64,000 bases of DNA from DAHUXT01 sp036273675 (GCA_036273675.1 DASUHD010000170.1:62001-126000), one strand, 5' to 3'. Counted from the first letter of the stretch, positions 8,521-17,457 are shown. A program made the numbers and translations. Notes: generated by a model from the sequence alone, not told the origin.

Positions 8521-8567
8521 CGCCCCGTCCCCCTGCCCAGCACACCTGGGAGGCTCCGGATGGGGCG
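8521..8567 (+). other. Two-tier hairpin in the prfA leader
   Basis: An outer 10-bp stem (8521-8530 with 8558-8567, one G-U pair) encloses a 5-bp stem (CCCAG/CTGGG, 8536-8550, loop CACAC). It starts 16 bases after the small membrane gene and ends 112 bases before prfA. There is no U-run, so it is not a standard terminator. It could stabilise or regulate the prfA mRNA. Confidence 0.5.
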
Positions 8568-8679
8568 TCTGTCTGTCCGCCGCACGCCAGTTAGCAATAA
8601 GACAATGCGGCGCAAGGTTTTATTATCAGGTTACGAAGCGACAAAAATACGCTACAGTGTGCAGAGGAGCACTTATCCG

Positions 8680-9798
8680 ATGACTACAACCACGATGGCC
8701 AATCTTGACCGCAAGCTTTCCGCGCTCGAACAGCGCTACAACGAGCTTCAGCAGATCATGGCTGACCCTGAAACGGCCAGTGACCCGGCGGCATTGCAAC
8801 GATATGGGCGCGAATACGCCAGCATCACCGATGTGGTGGAAAAGTATCGCGCGCTACAGGAGGTACGGGCGCAGCTAAACGACACTGAGGCGATGCTGGG
8901 CGACGGGCTCGACGAAGAGATGCGTTCGCTCGCCTATGAAGAGATCGAAGAGCTACATACACGCGAGGCTGAACTGACGACCGAGGTGCAGGTTGCTCTG
9001 CTTCCGCGCGACATCATGGATGACCGTAACGCCATCGTTACGGTCCAGGCGGGGGCTGGAGGCGACGAAGCCGGTCTTTTCGCCGCCGACCTCTTCCGCA
9101 TGTACCTGCGCTATGCCGACGCAAAACGCTGGACTGTCGAAGTGATGGATGAGAACGAGAGTGGCATTGGCGGCTACAAAGAGGTCGTCTTCGAGGTGCG
9201 CGGCAAAGGCGCCTATGCTCGCATGAAGTTTGAGGGCGGAACCCATCGTGTCCAGCGAGTGCCTGCCACTGAGTCGCAGGGACGCATCCACACCTCCACG
9301 GCGAAGGTGATTGTGCTGCCAGAGGCCGAGGAAATCGAGGTCGAGATTCGCCCCGAAGATATCCGTGTCGATGTCTACCGCTCTACGGGCCACGGCGGCC
9401 AGAGCGTGAACACGACCGATTCCGCTGTGCGCATCACCCACCTGCCGACCGGGCTGGTTGTCACCTGCCAGGATGAGAAGTCACAGATTAAGAACAAGGC
9501 AAAGGCGCTGGGTGTGCTGCGCTCGCGTCTGTGGGATCTCGAACAGCAGAAGCGCGACGCCGAACTGGGCGCGGCCCGCCGCTCGCAGGTGCAGACGGGC
9601 GACCGCAGCGAGAAGATTCGCACCTATAATTTTCCCCAGGACCGCATCACGGATCACCGCATCAACTTGTCGCTGCACAACCTGCCGCGCATCCTGGCTG
9701 GCGATCTCGACCCGCTGATCGACGCGCTGATCGCCTCTGACCAGGCGCAGAAGCTGGCAGACATGAACGACGATCCCGATAATAACAGCCATAGGTAG
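8680..9798 (+). CDS. prfA: Peptide chain release factor 1
   Basis: Recognises UAA and UAG on the ribosome and triggers peptide release. The 372-residue protein has the RF1 tripeptide anticodon PAT at 195-197 within VPATESQGRIHTS, and the catalytic GGQ at 239-241 followed by SVNTTDSAVRITHLPTG, so it is RF1 rather than RF2. The start at 8680 (MTTTTMANLDRKL) has AGGAG 10 bases upstream; ATG at 8695 is also possible, and the frame is open further upstream without support. No prmC follows; the next gene is an aminotransferase. Confidence 0.96.
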   Translation: MTTTTMANLDRKLSALEQRYNELQQIMADPETASDPAALQRYGREYASITDVVEKYRALQEVRAQLNDTEAMLGDGLDEEMRSLAYEEIEELHTREAELTTEVQVALLPRDIMDDRNAIVTVQAGAGGDEAGLFAADLFRMYLRYADAKRWTVEVMDENESGIGGYKEVVFEVRGKGAYARMKFEGGTHRVQRVPATESQGRIHTSTAKVIVLPEAEEIEVEIRPEDIRVDVYRSTGHGGQSVNTTDSAVRITHLPTGLVVTCQDEKSQIKNKAKALGVLRSRLWDLEQQKRDAELGAARRSQVQTGDRSEKIRTYNFPQDRITDHRINLSLHNLPRILAGDLDPLIDALIASDQAQKLADMNDDPDNNSHR

Positions 9799-9840
9799 GC
9801 CGAAGTCTCATCGGCCCGGAACTGCAAAGGAGCAGCGCAC

Positions 9841-11079
9841 ATGACCGCAGCATCGACCGCATCGACCGCGACCGCAAGCGCATCCGCCGTGTACTCCCCC
9901 GTCGAGCCGCCGGAGCGGCTGTTGATGGGGCCAGGGCCGAGCAACCCGCATCCAGCAGTGCTACGGGCCGCGGCTGCTCCGGTGCTCGGACACCTCGATC
10001 CAGCCTACCTGGCGATTCTAGGCGAGACGGCGGATATGCTACGGCAGGTCTTTGGCACGAGCAACCCCTTGACTCTTGCTGTTCCAGGCACCGGCTTCTC
10101 CGGGATGGAGGCGTCGCTCTGCAATCTGTTGGAGCCAGGGGATACGCTGCTGGTCGGCGCGGCGGGCTTCTTCGGCGCGAAGATGGCGGAAATCGGCGCG
10201 CGTTGCGGCGCGAACGTCACTACTGTTGCGGGCGAATGGGGAAAACCGATTTCAGCGGATGCGCTCCGCTTGGCGGCTGGTGAGTTGGGACAGGTGAAAG
10301 TCATTGCCGTTGTGCTGGCGGAGACCTCAACTGGCGTGCGGCAGCCGTTGGCTGAAATTGCCGCACTAGCCCATGAGATAGGCGCTTTGCTGGTCGTGGA
10401 CGCGGTCACAGCGCTTGGTGGGATGCCTATCCCTGTGGACGAACTTGAACTCGACGCCGTCTATAGCTGCACCCAGAAGTGTCTTGGCGCGCTGCCCGGC
10501 CTTGCGCCGATTACGCTCAGCGTGCGCGCCGTCCAGGCAATCGAGGCTCGCAAGCAGCCGGTGCAAAGCTGGTACCTGGACTTGCTGGCGCTCCAGCGCT
10601 ACTGGAACCCGCCCCATGCCTACCACCACACCTCGAACGTCTCGCTCATATACGCCCTCCACACGGCTCTGCGCCTGACCCTGGCCGAGGGATTGGACGA
10701 CCGCTATGCCCGTCATGTGTTGAATGGGGCAGCGCTCCGGGCAGGGGCGGCAGCGATTGGGATGATGCCCTTGGCCGAGCCAGAGCACCAACTGCCGATG
10801 GTGGCCGCATTGCGCGTTCCAGAGGGTGTGAGTGATGTCGGCGGCCTCCGCAAGGCGCTGCTGGAAGAGGATGGCATAGAGATTGGCGGCGGCCTGGGCG
10901 ACTATGCCAGCAAGGTGTGGCGCGTCGGCATCATGGGCTACAATGCCGAGAAGCGCAACATCCTGCGCACCCTCAGCGCATTCGAGCGCCTGCTACCGCG
11001 CTTTGGTCACACGCTAACCGCTGGCGCGGGCGTCGCTGCCGCCGAGAATGTCTATGCCGGGCAATCAGCCGGAGCATAG
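9841..11079 (+). CDS. Class V PLP aminotransferase, alanine/serine-glyoxylate type
   Basis: A 412-residue cytoplasmic fold-type I enzyme resembling alanine-glyoxylate, serine-glyoxylate and related transaminases. The N-terminal LLMGPGPSNPHPAVLRA is characteristic. VVDAVTALGG holds the PLP-stacking Asp, and SCTQKCLGALPGLAP carries the Schiff-base Lys at about 213. The ATG at 9841 has AAAGGAG 9 bases upstream. It forms a tight series with prfA and the HAD gene. A role in photorespiratory-like glyoxylate disposal or in phosphonate metabolism is possible; the sequence does not decide. Confidence 0.9.
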   Translation: MTAASTASTATASASAVYSPVEPPERLLMGPGPSNPHPAVLRAAAAPVLGHLDPAYLAILGETADMLRQVFGTSNPLTLAVPGTGFSGMEASLCNLLEPGDTLLVGAAGFFGAKMAEIGARCGANVTTVAGEWGKPISADALRLAAGELGQVKVIAVVLAETSTGVRQPLAEIAALAHEIGALLVVDAVTALGGMPIPVDELELDAVYSCTQKCLGALPGLAPITLSVRAVQAIEARKQPVQSWYLDLLALQRYWNPPHAYHHTSNVSLIYALHTALRLTLAEGLDDRYARHVLNGAALRAGAAAIGMMPLAEPEHQLPMVAALRVPEGVSDVGGLRKALLEEDGIEIGGGLGDYASKVWRVGIMGYNAEKRNILRTLSAFERLLPRFGHTLTAGAGVAAAENVYAGQSAGA

Positions 11080-11117
11080 GAGCTTGAACCGTCGCGCATA
11101 CGCCAGGAGAGTCCTTC

Positions 11118-11879
11118 ATGCCAGCGCCGCTGGAGCTTCACAATCCACAGTCAGTACGTGCCATCTTCTTCGATGTTGGCTTCACGCTGCTCGCGCCTCA
11201 TCCGTCCGTTACGCAGATTGCCCTGGACGCCACCGCGCGCATGGGCGTGGCTCTTGACGTGAACTGCCTGCGCGAGCAGCAGAAGCGCTCCGAGGAGCAC
11301 CTGCGCAGCATGTCGAAGGCACAGCCCTGGACATGGGGCGACGAGACCGCCATCAACAGCATCTGGATGAGCTATTTCACCGAAATGCTCCGTCCTTGCC
11401 TCGCTGACGAGCCGGAAAAGCTGGACGCCTGCGTCCAGGAGACGGTTCGCGCCTTCGACGACGCGGGCAACTATGCGCTCTACCCCGACGTGCTGCCGTG
11501 CTTGCATGCGCTCCACGAGCGTGGCCTGACCCTCGGTGTCATCTCCGACTGGGGGGTAAGCCTGAGCCTGATTCTGCGCCATCATGACCTGATAGCCTTC
11601 TTTGACTTCGCGGTCATCTCGGCGCAGGCTCGCCGCGCGAAACCCGATCCGCAACTCTTCCAGACGGCGCTTGAGCGCGCCGACGCCATCCCCGACTATG
11701 CCTTGCACATCGGCGACTCCTATGTGCTCGATGTGCTGGGCGCGCGCTCCGTCGGGATTACGCCCATTCTGCTCGACCGCCGCCGCGTACATGATCCCGC
11801 GCAGTTAGACTGCCTCGTCGCGACGACGCTTTACGACCTGCTCGACTGGATGCGGATCCCGCGACCACCAGCGGACTGA
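11118..11879 (+). CDS. HAD-superfamily hydrolase
   Basis: A 253-residue phosphatase-like protein. Motif I is FFDVGFTLL: the nucleophile Asp is present, but the usual Asp two residues later is Gly, as in some REG-2-like HAD proteins. Motif II is in GVISDWG, motif III is KPDPQLF, and motif IV is IGDSYVLDVLGA. AGGAG stands 8 bases before the start. It follows the aminotransferase by about 40 bases and is probably co-transcribed. The substrate is unknown. Confidence 0.88.
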   Translation: MPAPLELHNPQSVRAIFFDVGFTLLAPHPSVTQIALDATARMGVALDVNCLREQQKRSEEHLRSMSKAQPWTWGDETAINSIWMSYFTEMLRPCLADEPEKLDACVQETVRAFDDAGNYALYPDVLPCLHALHERGLTLGVISDWGVSLSLILRHHDLIAFFDFAVISAQARRAKPDPQLFQTALERADAIPDYALHIGDSYVLDVLGARSVGITPILLDRRRVHDPAQLDCLVATTLYDLLDWMRIPRPPAD

Positions 11880-11912
11880 TCCACGCCCGCTTCAATCTAA
11901 ACTGTGTGTACA

Positions 11913-12782
11913 CTATGCGGTTATGGAATCGCCGGATTCGTCTCGCGCATCCTGCGGCGCCGCATAGCCTGGATCGACATCCGGGCCATCTGGCGAGAGA
12001 CGCATTCGTAACACATAGTCGGGATTGTAGTGGTGAAAGCAATGGCCACAGGAGACCGGCCGCGCGTAGCGCCGCACGCGTGGATAGCTGCGATTGCACC
12101 GAGGGCAATAGTAGAAATACTTGTAGGGGCGAATTCGCCGTAGCGACTCTTCACGCCGTCGCGTCTCCTCAGCCAGCTCCCGGCGAACCGTCTCAGCGTC
12201 GCGCCCGGTAATCGCCGCCTCATCCACCGAGATAGAATCATTGCCGTGGCACTGGTGCTTGCGCGGGCGTCCCTTGACGCGATCCGATAGGTGAATCAGT
12301 TCATGGGCCACTGTCACCTCGATGCCGCGCTCGAGCATACCCGGCTCGATGAAGATGAGATGGCGAAAGTCGCCAGCTGGAGCGAGAGCGTATTCATCGT
12401 CGGTAGAGGGGTCTGTGAACGCCTCGAAGCCAGGTAGCGTTGGCTGAAGCGATGGCGCTCGTGAGGCCGTCCGCTCTTCGGTGGCGACCTCGACAATACT
12501 AGGCGCGGCGCTATGCTCGGTCGCGGCCATAGCAATATTGCTGAGCGGCAAATAACAGTAGCAGCCAAGCGCCATCGACTGAAGCCTTCGACCCGTCCAT
12601 TCCGCGAACTCCTGGCGGTCCATCGTAAGAGCGAGAAAGTTCAGTTGACTAGCGGGTATCTTGAGCTTTTCCCAATAATGCCGAAGCCAGCGTTCCGCCT
12701 GGGAACTGGCGTGAACCAGCGGCAAGATATCAAGCGATGGTGGCTGTGGTTTTCCTGATATGTTCTTTGCCATGCCTGCCAT
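11913..12782 (-). CDS. SprT-like zinc metalloprotein with C-terminal zinc ribbon
   Basis: A 289-residue protein with HELIHLSDRVKG near residue 160, the HExxH zinc-peptidase motif, followed by the downstream HQCHG segment. The C-terminal third has a zinc ribbon (YYCPRC and SCGHC) separated by an Arg-rich strand. This order matches SprT/Spartan-like proteins, some of which cleave DNA-protein crosslinks. That activity is not proven here. The N-terminal half is variable. The start at 12782 has only a weak ribosome site; a Met three codons later is an alternative. It converges with the HAD gene. Confidence 0.78.
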   Translation of the reverse strand: MAGMAKNISGKPQPPSLDILPLVHASSQAERWLRHYWEKLKIPASQLNFLALTMDRQEFAEWTGRRLQSMALGCYCYLPLSNIAMAATEHSAAPSIVEVATEERTASRAPSLQPTLPGFEAFTDPSTDDEYALAPAGDFRHLIFIEPGMLERGIEVTVAHELIHLSDRVKGRPRKHQCHGNDSISVDEAAITGRDAETVRRELAEETRRREESLRRIRPYKYFYYCPRCNRSYPRVRRYARPVSCGHCFHHYNPDYVLRMRLSPDGPDVDPGYAAPQDARDESGDSITA

Positions 12783-12849
12783 TATGACAGCCCGCCTGCG
12801 CGCGCCGCCACTTCCTCACTTTCAAGCCCAGACCGATACACCTGCGCGC

Positions 12850-12878
12850 ATCGTAAGCCTTATCATCATTCCTGGCAA
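12850..12878 (-). promoter_or_regulatory. Candidate promoter of the SprT-like gene
   Basis: On the minus strand TTGCCA (12878-12873) and TACGAT (12855-12850) are separated by 17 bases, giving a leader of about 60 bases before 12782. The remaining gap to 13065 holds only short palindromes (for example near 12955) and no gene that I support. Confidence 0.55.
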
Positions 12879-13064
12879 TATAGGAAGCAGAGCCGTGGGA
12901 CATCGTGGGATTTATCGCTGACCGCTCCCGCGTTCCTCATCCACCTGAGGGGTGGACTGGCGAGCCATGGCAGCACGCCAGTGAAGGTTCTCTACCTCTC
13001 ATAACGAGCGCAGACGCTAGGAGTAATGTGCCGGGACATCTATCCTACCCGGATGCTCAGGCCA

Positions 13065-14516
13065 CTACACCGATGTCGGCTCGTGTTCCTCGCCAAGGTT
13101 CTCAACCGCAAGGGACGCATAGCCCTCACGTCTCAGCCGCACATCATAGAGCACCGAAACGGCCGCAAGCGCAACGAGTGGCGCGGTCAATGCTGAAATC
13201 AGCGGGTTCACTATCAGCGCCGCAACGCCATACGACCCGTATTCAACGAAGCTGAATGGAAATGAAATGATTGCTGCGACCAGCGCTGTCACGAAGATGG
13301 GCCAGAACACGTGCGCCCACTGTCTGCGCGTCAGATTCCAGCTCCGGCGCAGCGCCGCAACTGGCCCTAGCGCCTCTGTCGCGGCGATGTAGGGAGACAG
13401 AATGAGTCGCACATAGACATAGACTGCAAAGACGATACAGGGAATCATAAAGAGCAGTGTCAGACACCCCAACAGCGTGAAAGCAGCGCCAGCTGGTGAC
13501 GACGAATCGAGACTGTTCGGATTCTTCAACGCATCACCGAACTGCGTGAGCAAGATGCCGTAGAGCACAAGGACGGGCAGCAAGATAAGCAGCACAATAG
13601 CGCCACTGAGCACGCTGGCGCCAATTGCCGCGAAAGCCCGCTTGAACCCAGCGCGTAGCGACGCGCCAATCTTCGGGCTGCGGCCAAATAGCGCATCGCG
13701 GCCAGCATTTCCCAGGACAGCAGCAGTCCATCCACCAATCAACGCACCCACAATCGAGGTCATCAGCAGATCGAGGGCTGACAACAGCAGGTCGCGGCCC
13801 TGGGGCAAGGTTGTGCTGCCTATGCCGAGACCGGCGCCACCCGCGCCCTGTGACGCGGGCGACAGACCAGCCCACAGATCGTTGCCGCCGAGTATGTGGA
13901 ATACGGCATCCACTATGCCATTGACAACCTGTGGCACGAACAGCGCCACCAGCCCCAGCAGAAGCCAGCTTCGCCAGTGCGCGGCGAACAGCGTGAACGT
14001 TGCTCCAATCAATTCACTGGCGCGACGTGGATAGGGCGTCAGGCGACCACCAGTGGCGCTGACCGGTGGATACTGTGGGAAGGCATATGGTGATGCTAAC
14101 GGTGGCAACGAGGGTTGTGCCGGTGGCGGATACATGCCGGGGTGCGGCGGCCAGCTTGGATGCGCCCCCCATGGAGTGGGGGTGGTCGGCTGCTGTGTGG
14201 GCTGCGGCAGCGGTGGAAAGCCCGCGGGGAGTATCGCTGGCGCCTCAAAGCCTGCTGGCCGTAGTTCTGGCCGCAGTCGGAACACAGCCTCTAGCAGCAG
14301 CGCCCCGTCGCCTGTCTGCGCGGGCTGAAGCTCGACGACGTGGCGCTCGTTCGCTACGCGCAACGCTATAGTCACAGGGTCGGGCGCAACCTGGCGAGCA
14401 TCTTGAATATCGGCCAGCGCATACGTCCGTTCGCCCACGTGTACGCCATTGTATCCCACCGCCGCCGATGCGCCGTTTCGCAGCGGAATCGTAACAAATG
14501 GCTCCTGATTCTCCAC
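13065..14516 (-). CDS. Polytopic membrane protein with N-terminal soluble domain
   Basis: About 483 residues in three parts: an N-terminal beta-rich domain of about 80 residues (includes GVHVGERTYALADIQDARQ), a long Pro-rich linker, and a C-terminal region with about six hydrophobic segments. The membrane part resembles the glycerophosphodiesterase-type or YciC-like membrane domain seen in many Gram-positive and Chloroflexota proteins, including the repeated RASELIGATFTLF and GPVAALRRSWNLTRRQWAH elements. No catalytic domain is present. I chose GTG at 14516 because AGGAG lies seven bases upstream; ATG at 14540 extends it by 8 residues. Confidence 0.78.
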   Translation of the reverse strand: MENQEPFVTIPLRNGASAAVGYNGVHVGERTYALADIQDARQVAPDPVTIALRVANERHVVELQPAQTGDGALLLEAVFRLRPELRPAGFEAPAILPAGFPPLPQPTQQPTTPTPWGAHPSWPPHPGMYPPPAQPSLPPLASPYAFPQYPPVSATGGRLTPYPRRASELIGATFTLFAAHWRSWLLLGLVALFVPQVVNGIVDAVFHILGGNDLWAGLSPASQGAGGAGLGIGSTTLPQGRDLLLSALDLLMTSIVGALIGGWTAAVLGNAGRDALFGRSPKIGASLRAGFKRAFAAIGASVLSGAIVLLILLPVLVLYGILLTQFGDALKNPNSLDSSSPAGAAFTLLGCLTLLFMIPCIVFAVYVYVRLILSPYIAATEALGPVAALRRSWNLTRRQWAHVFWPIFVTALVAAIISFPFSFVEYGSYGVAALIVNPLISALTAPLVALAAVSVLYDVRLRREGYASLAVENLGEEHEPTSV

Positions 14517-14675
14517 CTGTTTTCTCCTGATGCCAGTCATTTCATGCCCGGCCTATCGTACCAGCCCATAGATAGATGGCGCAAGCGGCGCAGCGCACAA
14601 TCTCGCCTATCGAGCATGCGCCCCTGCCTCTATGCTATCATCGATATCTACTGCTATTCGCTTGCTCTAAGTACC

Positions 14676-14705
14676 TTGACATTCCCGATGATCCACGCAT
14701 ATACT
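14676..14705 (+). promoter_or_regulatory. Strong sigma-70-type promoter of greA
   Basis: A perfect TTGACA (14676-14681), an 18-base spacer and TATACT (14700-14705) predict transcription from about 14712, 176 bases upstream of greA. Nothing else is encoded between the divergent membrane-protein start (14516-14540) and greA, so this promoter serves the leader described next. Confidence 0.75.
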
Positions 14706-14734
14706 TGCAGGCATCTTCTGGCAAGATGAGCGTG

Positions 14735-14766
14735 TGGCGGGCCTTTTGGACCCCGCCAGTTTTTTT
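14735..14766 (+). terminator. Intrinsic terminator inside the greA leader
   Basis: A 7-bp stem TGGCGGG/CCCGCCA (14735-14741, 14752-14758) is followed by seven consecutive T bases (14760-14766). A smaller hairpin, CATCTT/AAGATG, lies just before it at 14712-14727. It lies downstream of the greA promoter and 121 bases before the greA start, with no plus-strand gene ahead of it. It should yield a leader RNA of roughly 55 nt and allow only read-through into greA. Confidence 0.72.
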
Positions 14767-14887
14767 ATGCTGCAAGCCGGGCCAACCGGCATATCTCCGT
14801 AGAGTGGCCGACACGGCCGCGGCGGTTCGCGTGCGGTACGGCGCATGCCAACCACCAACCTGCACGGAGAAGCAAGGAGTATGGACT

Positions 14888-15403
14888 ATGGCGACAAATG
14901 CGACAAATAATGGTCACGGACGCGCCGCCGACCCGGAGCGCATTCCTTTGACGCGTGAGGGTTACGAGGAGAATCAGGCTCGCCTCACCTATCTGATCAC
15001 CGAGCGTCGCCAGCAGGTTGCCGACTACATCCACGAGGCCAAGGAGGCTGGTGACATCTCGGAAAGTAGCGCATACGAGGACGCCAAGAATCTCCAGGCG
15101 ATGGTCGAAGGCGAGATTCAGGAGCTTCAGCACCTGCTGGAACATGCGGTTATTCTGGAAACGCCGCAACATACCGGCGGAAAGCGCACCGTACGCCTGG
15201 GAACCACTATCGACGTCGAGACTGATCGTGGCACGAGCCGCACGTTCACACTGGTGAGCAGCGCCGAGGCCAATTCGGCGACCGGCAAGCTCTCCGACCA
15301 GTCTCCGGTGGGACGCGCGCTCATGGGACATGCTATCGGCGATAAAGTCGAGGTGACAACTCCCGGCGGCTCGGTCCTCTATACCGTCAAAGACATCCAT
15401 TGA
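14888..15403 (+). CDS. greA: Transcription elongation factor GreA
   Basis: Binds the secondary channel of RNA polymerase and stimulates cleavage of backtracked transcripts. The 171-residue protein has the N-terminal coiled coil with acidic tip GDISESSAYEDAK (E. coli: GDLxENAEYxAAK) and a C-terminal FKBP-like domain ending TPGGSVLYTVKDI, with the conserved SPVGRALMGHAIGD. The start at 14888 has AAGGAG at 14874-14879, 8 bases away. The N-terminal 15 residues are polar and longer than usual. Expression is probably limited by the leader terminator. Confidence 0.95.
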   Translation: MATNATNNGHGRAADPERIPLTREGYEENQARLTYLITERRQQVADYIHEAKEAGDISESSAYEDAKNLQAMVEGEIQELQHLLEHAVILETPQHTGGKRTVRLGTTIDVETDRGTSRTFTLVSSAEANSATGKLSDQSPVGRALMGHAIGDKVEVTTPGGSVLYTVKDIH

Positions 15404-15430
15404 CGCACGTGTATCGGCTGCCGAAGAAGT

Positions 15431-15461
15431 AAGCTGGCTGGAATACTCCGGCCAGCTTTTT
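15431..15461 (+). terminator. Intrinsic terminator after greA
   Basis: An 8-bp stem AAGCTGGC/GCCAGCTT followed by a short T-run lies 27 bases after the greA stop. It ends the greA transcript. The rest of the gap to 15612 shows no further gene. Confidence 0.75.
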
Positions 15462-15611
15462 CATGCGCCAGAAGCCTGCGCTATACCGTTGAACTGCCAA
15501 TTACGAACCTATCGGAAAGAATATGCATTCACCAGCCACTGAGTTTGACACCCTTCCTATCTCACCATATACTAGACTAGAACAGAAGTTCAATGCGAGA
15601 GGATATATCCT

Positions 15612-16889
15612 ATGGTCATGGCAGGATTACTCTGGTACGACGACGACGCCAGACGTCCGCTGGCTGCGAAGATCATCGAGGCGACCGAGCGCTACCGAGA
15701 TCGAATAGGCTTCGCGCCGACGGTCTGCCAGTTGCCGCCCCAGCAATTGAAGGCGCTGACCGAGGCTCCCACGAGTCATCGGAAACGGGCGCGCACGCCC
15801 GTCATCGAGCTTCCCCGCAAATTGCGGCTGGAACCCGACGAGCGCTTGCACCCAAACACCTTTCTCTTGGGCATGGGCGACGAGGATATCGCCATCCCCA
15901 ACCCGCTGCTTGCGGAGGATGATCAGACGCGACAGCGCACTCGACCAACAAGGCAACCTCGACCAGCAAAGGCGACGCCAAAAGCAGCGGCGCCTGTCCG
16001 TCCACCACAAAGTCCGCCAACGAAGGGCGCAAGAACGCCAGTGGCTACTCAACCGGAGAAACCCACCGCGACGAAAGCTCCCACAAGCAAGCCGAAGGTC
16101 GCCAGCGAGGTTGACAAAACAGCTGACAAGCCGGTATCAGTGAAAACCAGGGCCACCAAGCTCGTACGATCCACGCCGCCACTTCAGCCCGCAGAGACAG
16201 CGGTAAAGCGCTCGGCGACAGTAAAGACGGCAACGAAGGTAAAGGCAGCAAAAAAGGTAACACTCGTTGCGGCAAAGCAGGCGACCCTATGGGACATCAC
16301 ACCTGCCGCGACAACGCGCGCCAAAACATCGGCAAAGCCTGTCGAAGCCACTAGCAGGAAGGCCGAGAAGGTTGCGCGTATCGCAAAGCCAGCCATGCCT
16401 GAGAAGGGGAGATTGGCCAAAGCGGCTCCGCCAAGTAAAGCCACCAAAGTTGCTAAAGTCGCCAAAGATATCACACCGACCAGGTCAACTGCTGGTAAGG
16501 CAGCAAAGGCTGCAACAAAGCCCGTAACGAAGGCAACAACACCAGCAAAAGCACCTGTCGTCAAGCCTGCCAGGCCTGCTACGTCTGTTGCGTCCGACCG
16601 TCGCGCAACACAAACAATTGCAAGGGTTACGAAAGCAACGGAGAAAGCAGTCGAGAAACCCGCGCGCGGCGTCAAAGCGGTTGAGACTATGTCCACGCCA
16701 ACCGCAAAGTCCGTAGCGAAGAAGGCCACGGATACTACGCATGCTACGATCACATCCGCGGCCCGGGCGAAGCCGAAGGCAACATCAAAGCCAACGGTGA
16801 AGAAAGCGGCTGCCGCCAGGTCTACGCGCGCCCCGCAGGCTCCATCGGAGCCAGGCGCTCCACGTCGGCGGCTGGCGAAATCAGCCTGA
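15612..16889 (+). CDS. Histone H1-like Ala/Lys/Pro-rich protein
   Basis: A 425-residue protein with a folded N-terminal part of about 100 residues (GLLWYDDDARRPLAAKIIEATERYR and an acidic stretch) and a C-terminal tail of about 310 residues made almost only of Ala, Lys, Thr, Pro, Val and Arg in degenerate KAAK/TKAT repeats. Such tails bind DNA or RNA non-specifically, as in eukaryotic H1 and bacterial H1-like proteins. GAGAGGA lies 8 bases before the ATG. I do not recognise the N-terminal domain by name. The tail codons are more A-rich than the neighbours, as its lysine content requires. Confidence 0.82.
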   Translation: MVMAGLLWYDDDARRPLAAKIIEATERYRDRIGFAPTVCQLPPQQLKALTEAPTSHRKRARTPVIELPRKLRLEPDERLHPNTFLLGMGDEDIAIPNPLLAEDDQTRQRTRPTRQPRPAKATPKAAAPVRPPQSPPTKGARTPVATQPEKPTATKAPTSKPKVASEVDKTADKPVSVKTRATKLVRSTPPLQPAETAVKRSATVKTATKVKAAKKVTLVAAKQATLWDITPAATTRAKTSAKPVEATSRKAEKVARIAKPAMPEKGRLAKAAPPSKATKVAKVAKDITPTRSTAGKAAKAATKPVTKATTPAKAPVVKPARPATSVASDRRATQTIARVTKATEKAVEKPARGVKAVETMSTPTAKSVAKKATDTTHATITSAARAKPKATSKPTVKKAAAARSTRAPQAPSEPGAPRRRLAKSA

Positions 16890-16922
16890 GACAATTAGTA
16901 CGAGCATAAAGGATCCACCATT

Positions 16923-17318
16923 ATGACGACCCGCGCGACCTGCACATTCGAAATTACCGCCTGGGAGGCGGTGGAATACGATGACCAGGACGGCGTTACG
17001 CTGACCCGCACACACGTTGGCAAGGCCTTTCACGGCGATATGGAGGGTCAGAGCACGGCAGAGCTGCTGATGGCTGGCGCGCCGACTGGATCCGCGGTCT
17101 ATGTCGGGCTTGAACGGATCGTAGGCTGTCTGCACGAGCGATCGGGCAGTTTTGTGCTGGTTCATGACGCCAGCATGTCGAGTGACGGGTAGTCACTGAG
17201 CCTGACGATTATGCGCGATTCGGGGACGGGCGAGCTACAAGGCATCAGCGGCCAGGGCAACATCATCATCGGCGCCGACGGCGGCCACACGCTCACGCTC
17301 GACTATGCCCTCAACTGA
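16923..17318 (+). pseudogene. DUF3224-type protein gene interrupted by in-frame TAG at codon 90
   Basis: Codons 1-89 encode a beta-rich protein resembling DUF3224 (MTTRATCTFEITAWE, LTRTHVGKAFHGDMEG, VGLERIVG, GSFVLVHD). TAG at 17190-17192 stops it, but the same frame continues with no other stop to TGA at 17316-17318. That continuation encodes the family C-terminus: LTIMRDSGTGELQGISGQG and a final HTLTLDYALN. Full length would be 131 residues, the expected size. It is either a recent nonsense mutation, a base-call error or, less likely, read-through. RF1, which reads UAG, is encoded in this window, and TAG ends other genes here. Confidence 0.85.
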
Positions 17319-17457
17319 TGGCTTCATCTGTTACCTTCTCCAACAGCAGGAACGCAGCGCAATGCGGTACGATACGGAGTGAAATCACGCGAGCGGCGCC
17401 ACGCCGACCGCACCGTATAGATGTACAGCGAGACAGGGCGTCCGCTAAGGAGAAGGC

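Noticed and set aside
12905..13255. 116-codon plus-strand frame between the SprT-like and membrane-protein genes
   Set aside because: Its 3' half overlaps the membrane-protein gene antisense, the translation is low-complexity, and there is no ribosome site.
16923..17318. Pyrrolysine or other programmed recoding at the TAG codon
   Set aside because: TAG is used as a normal stop in neighbouring genes, RF1 is encoded here, and no recoding element or pyl gene is visible.
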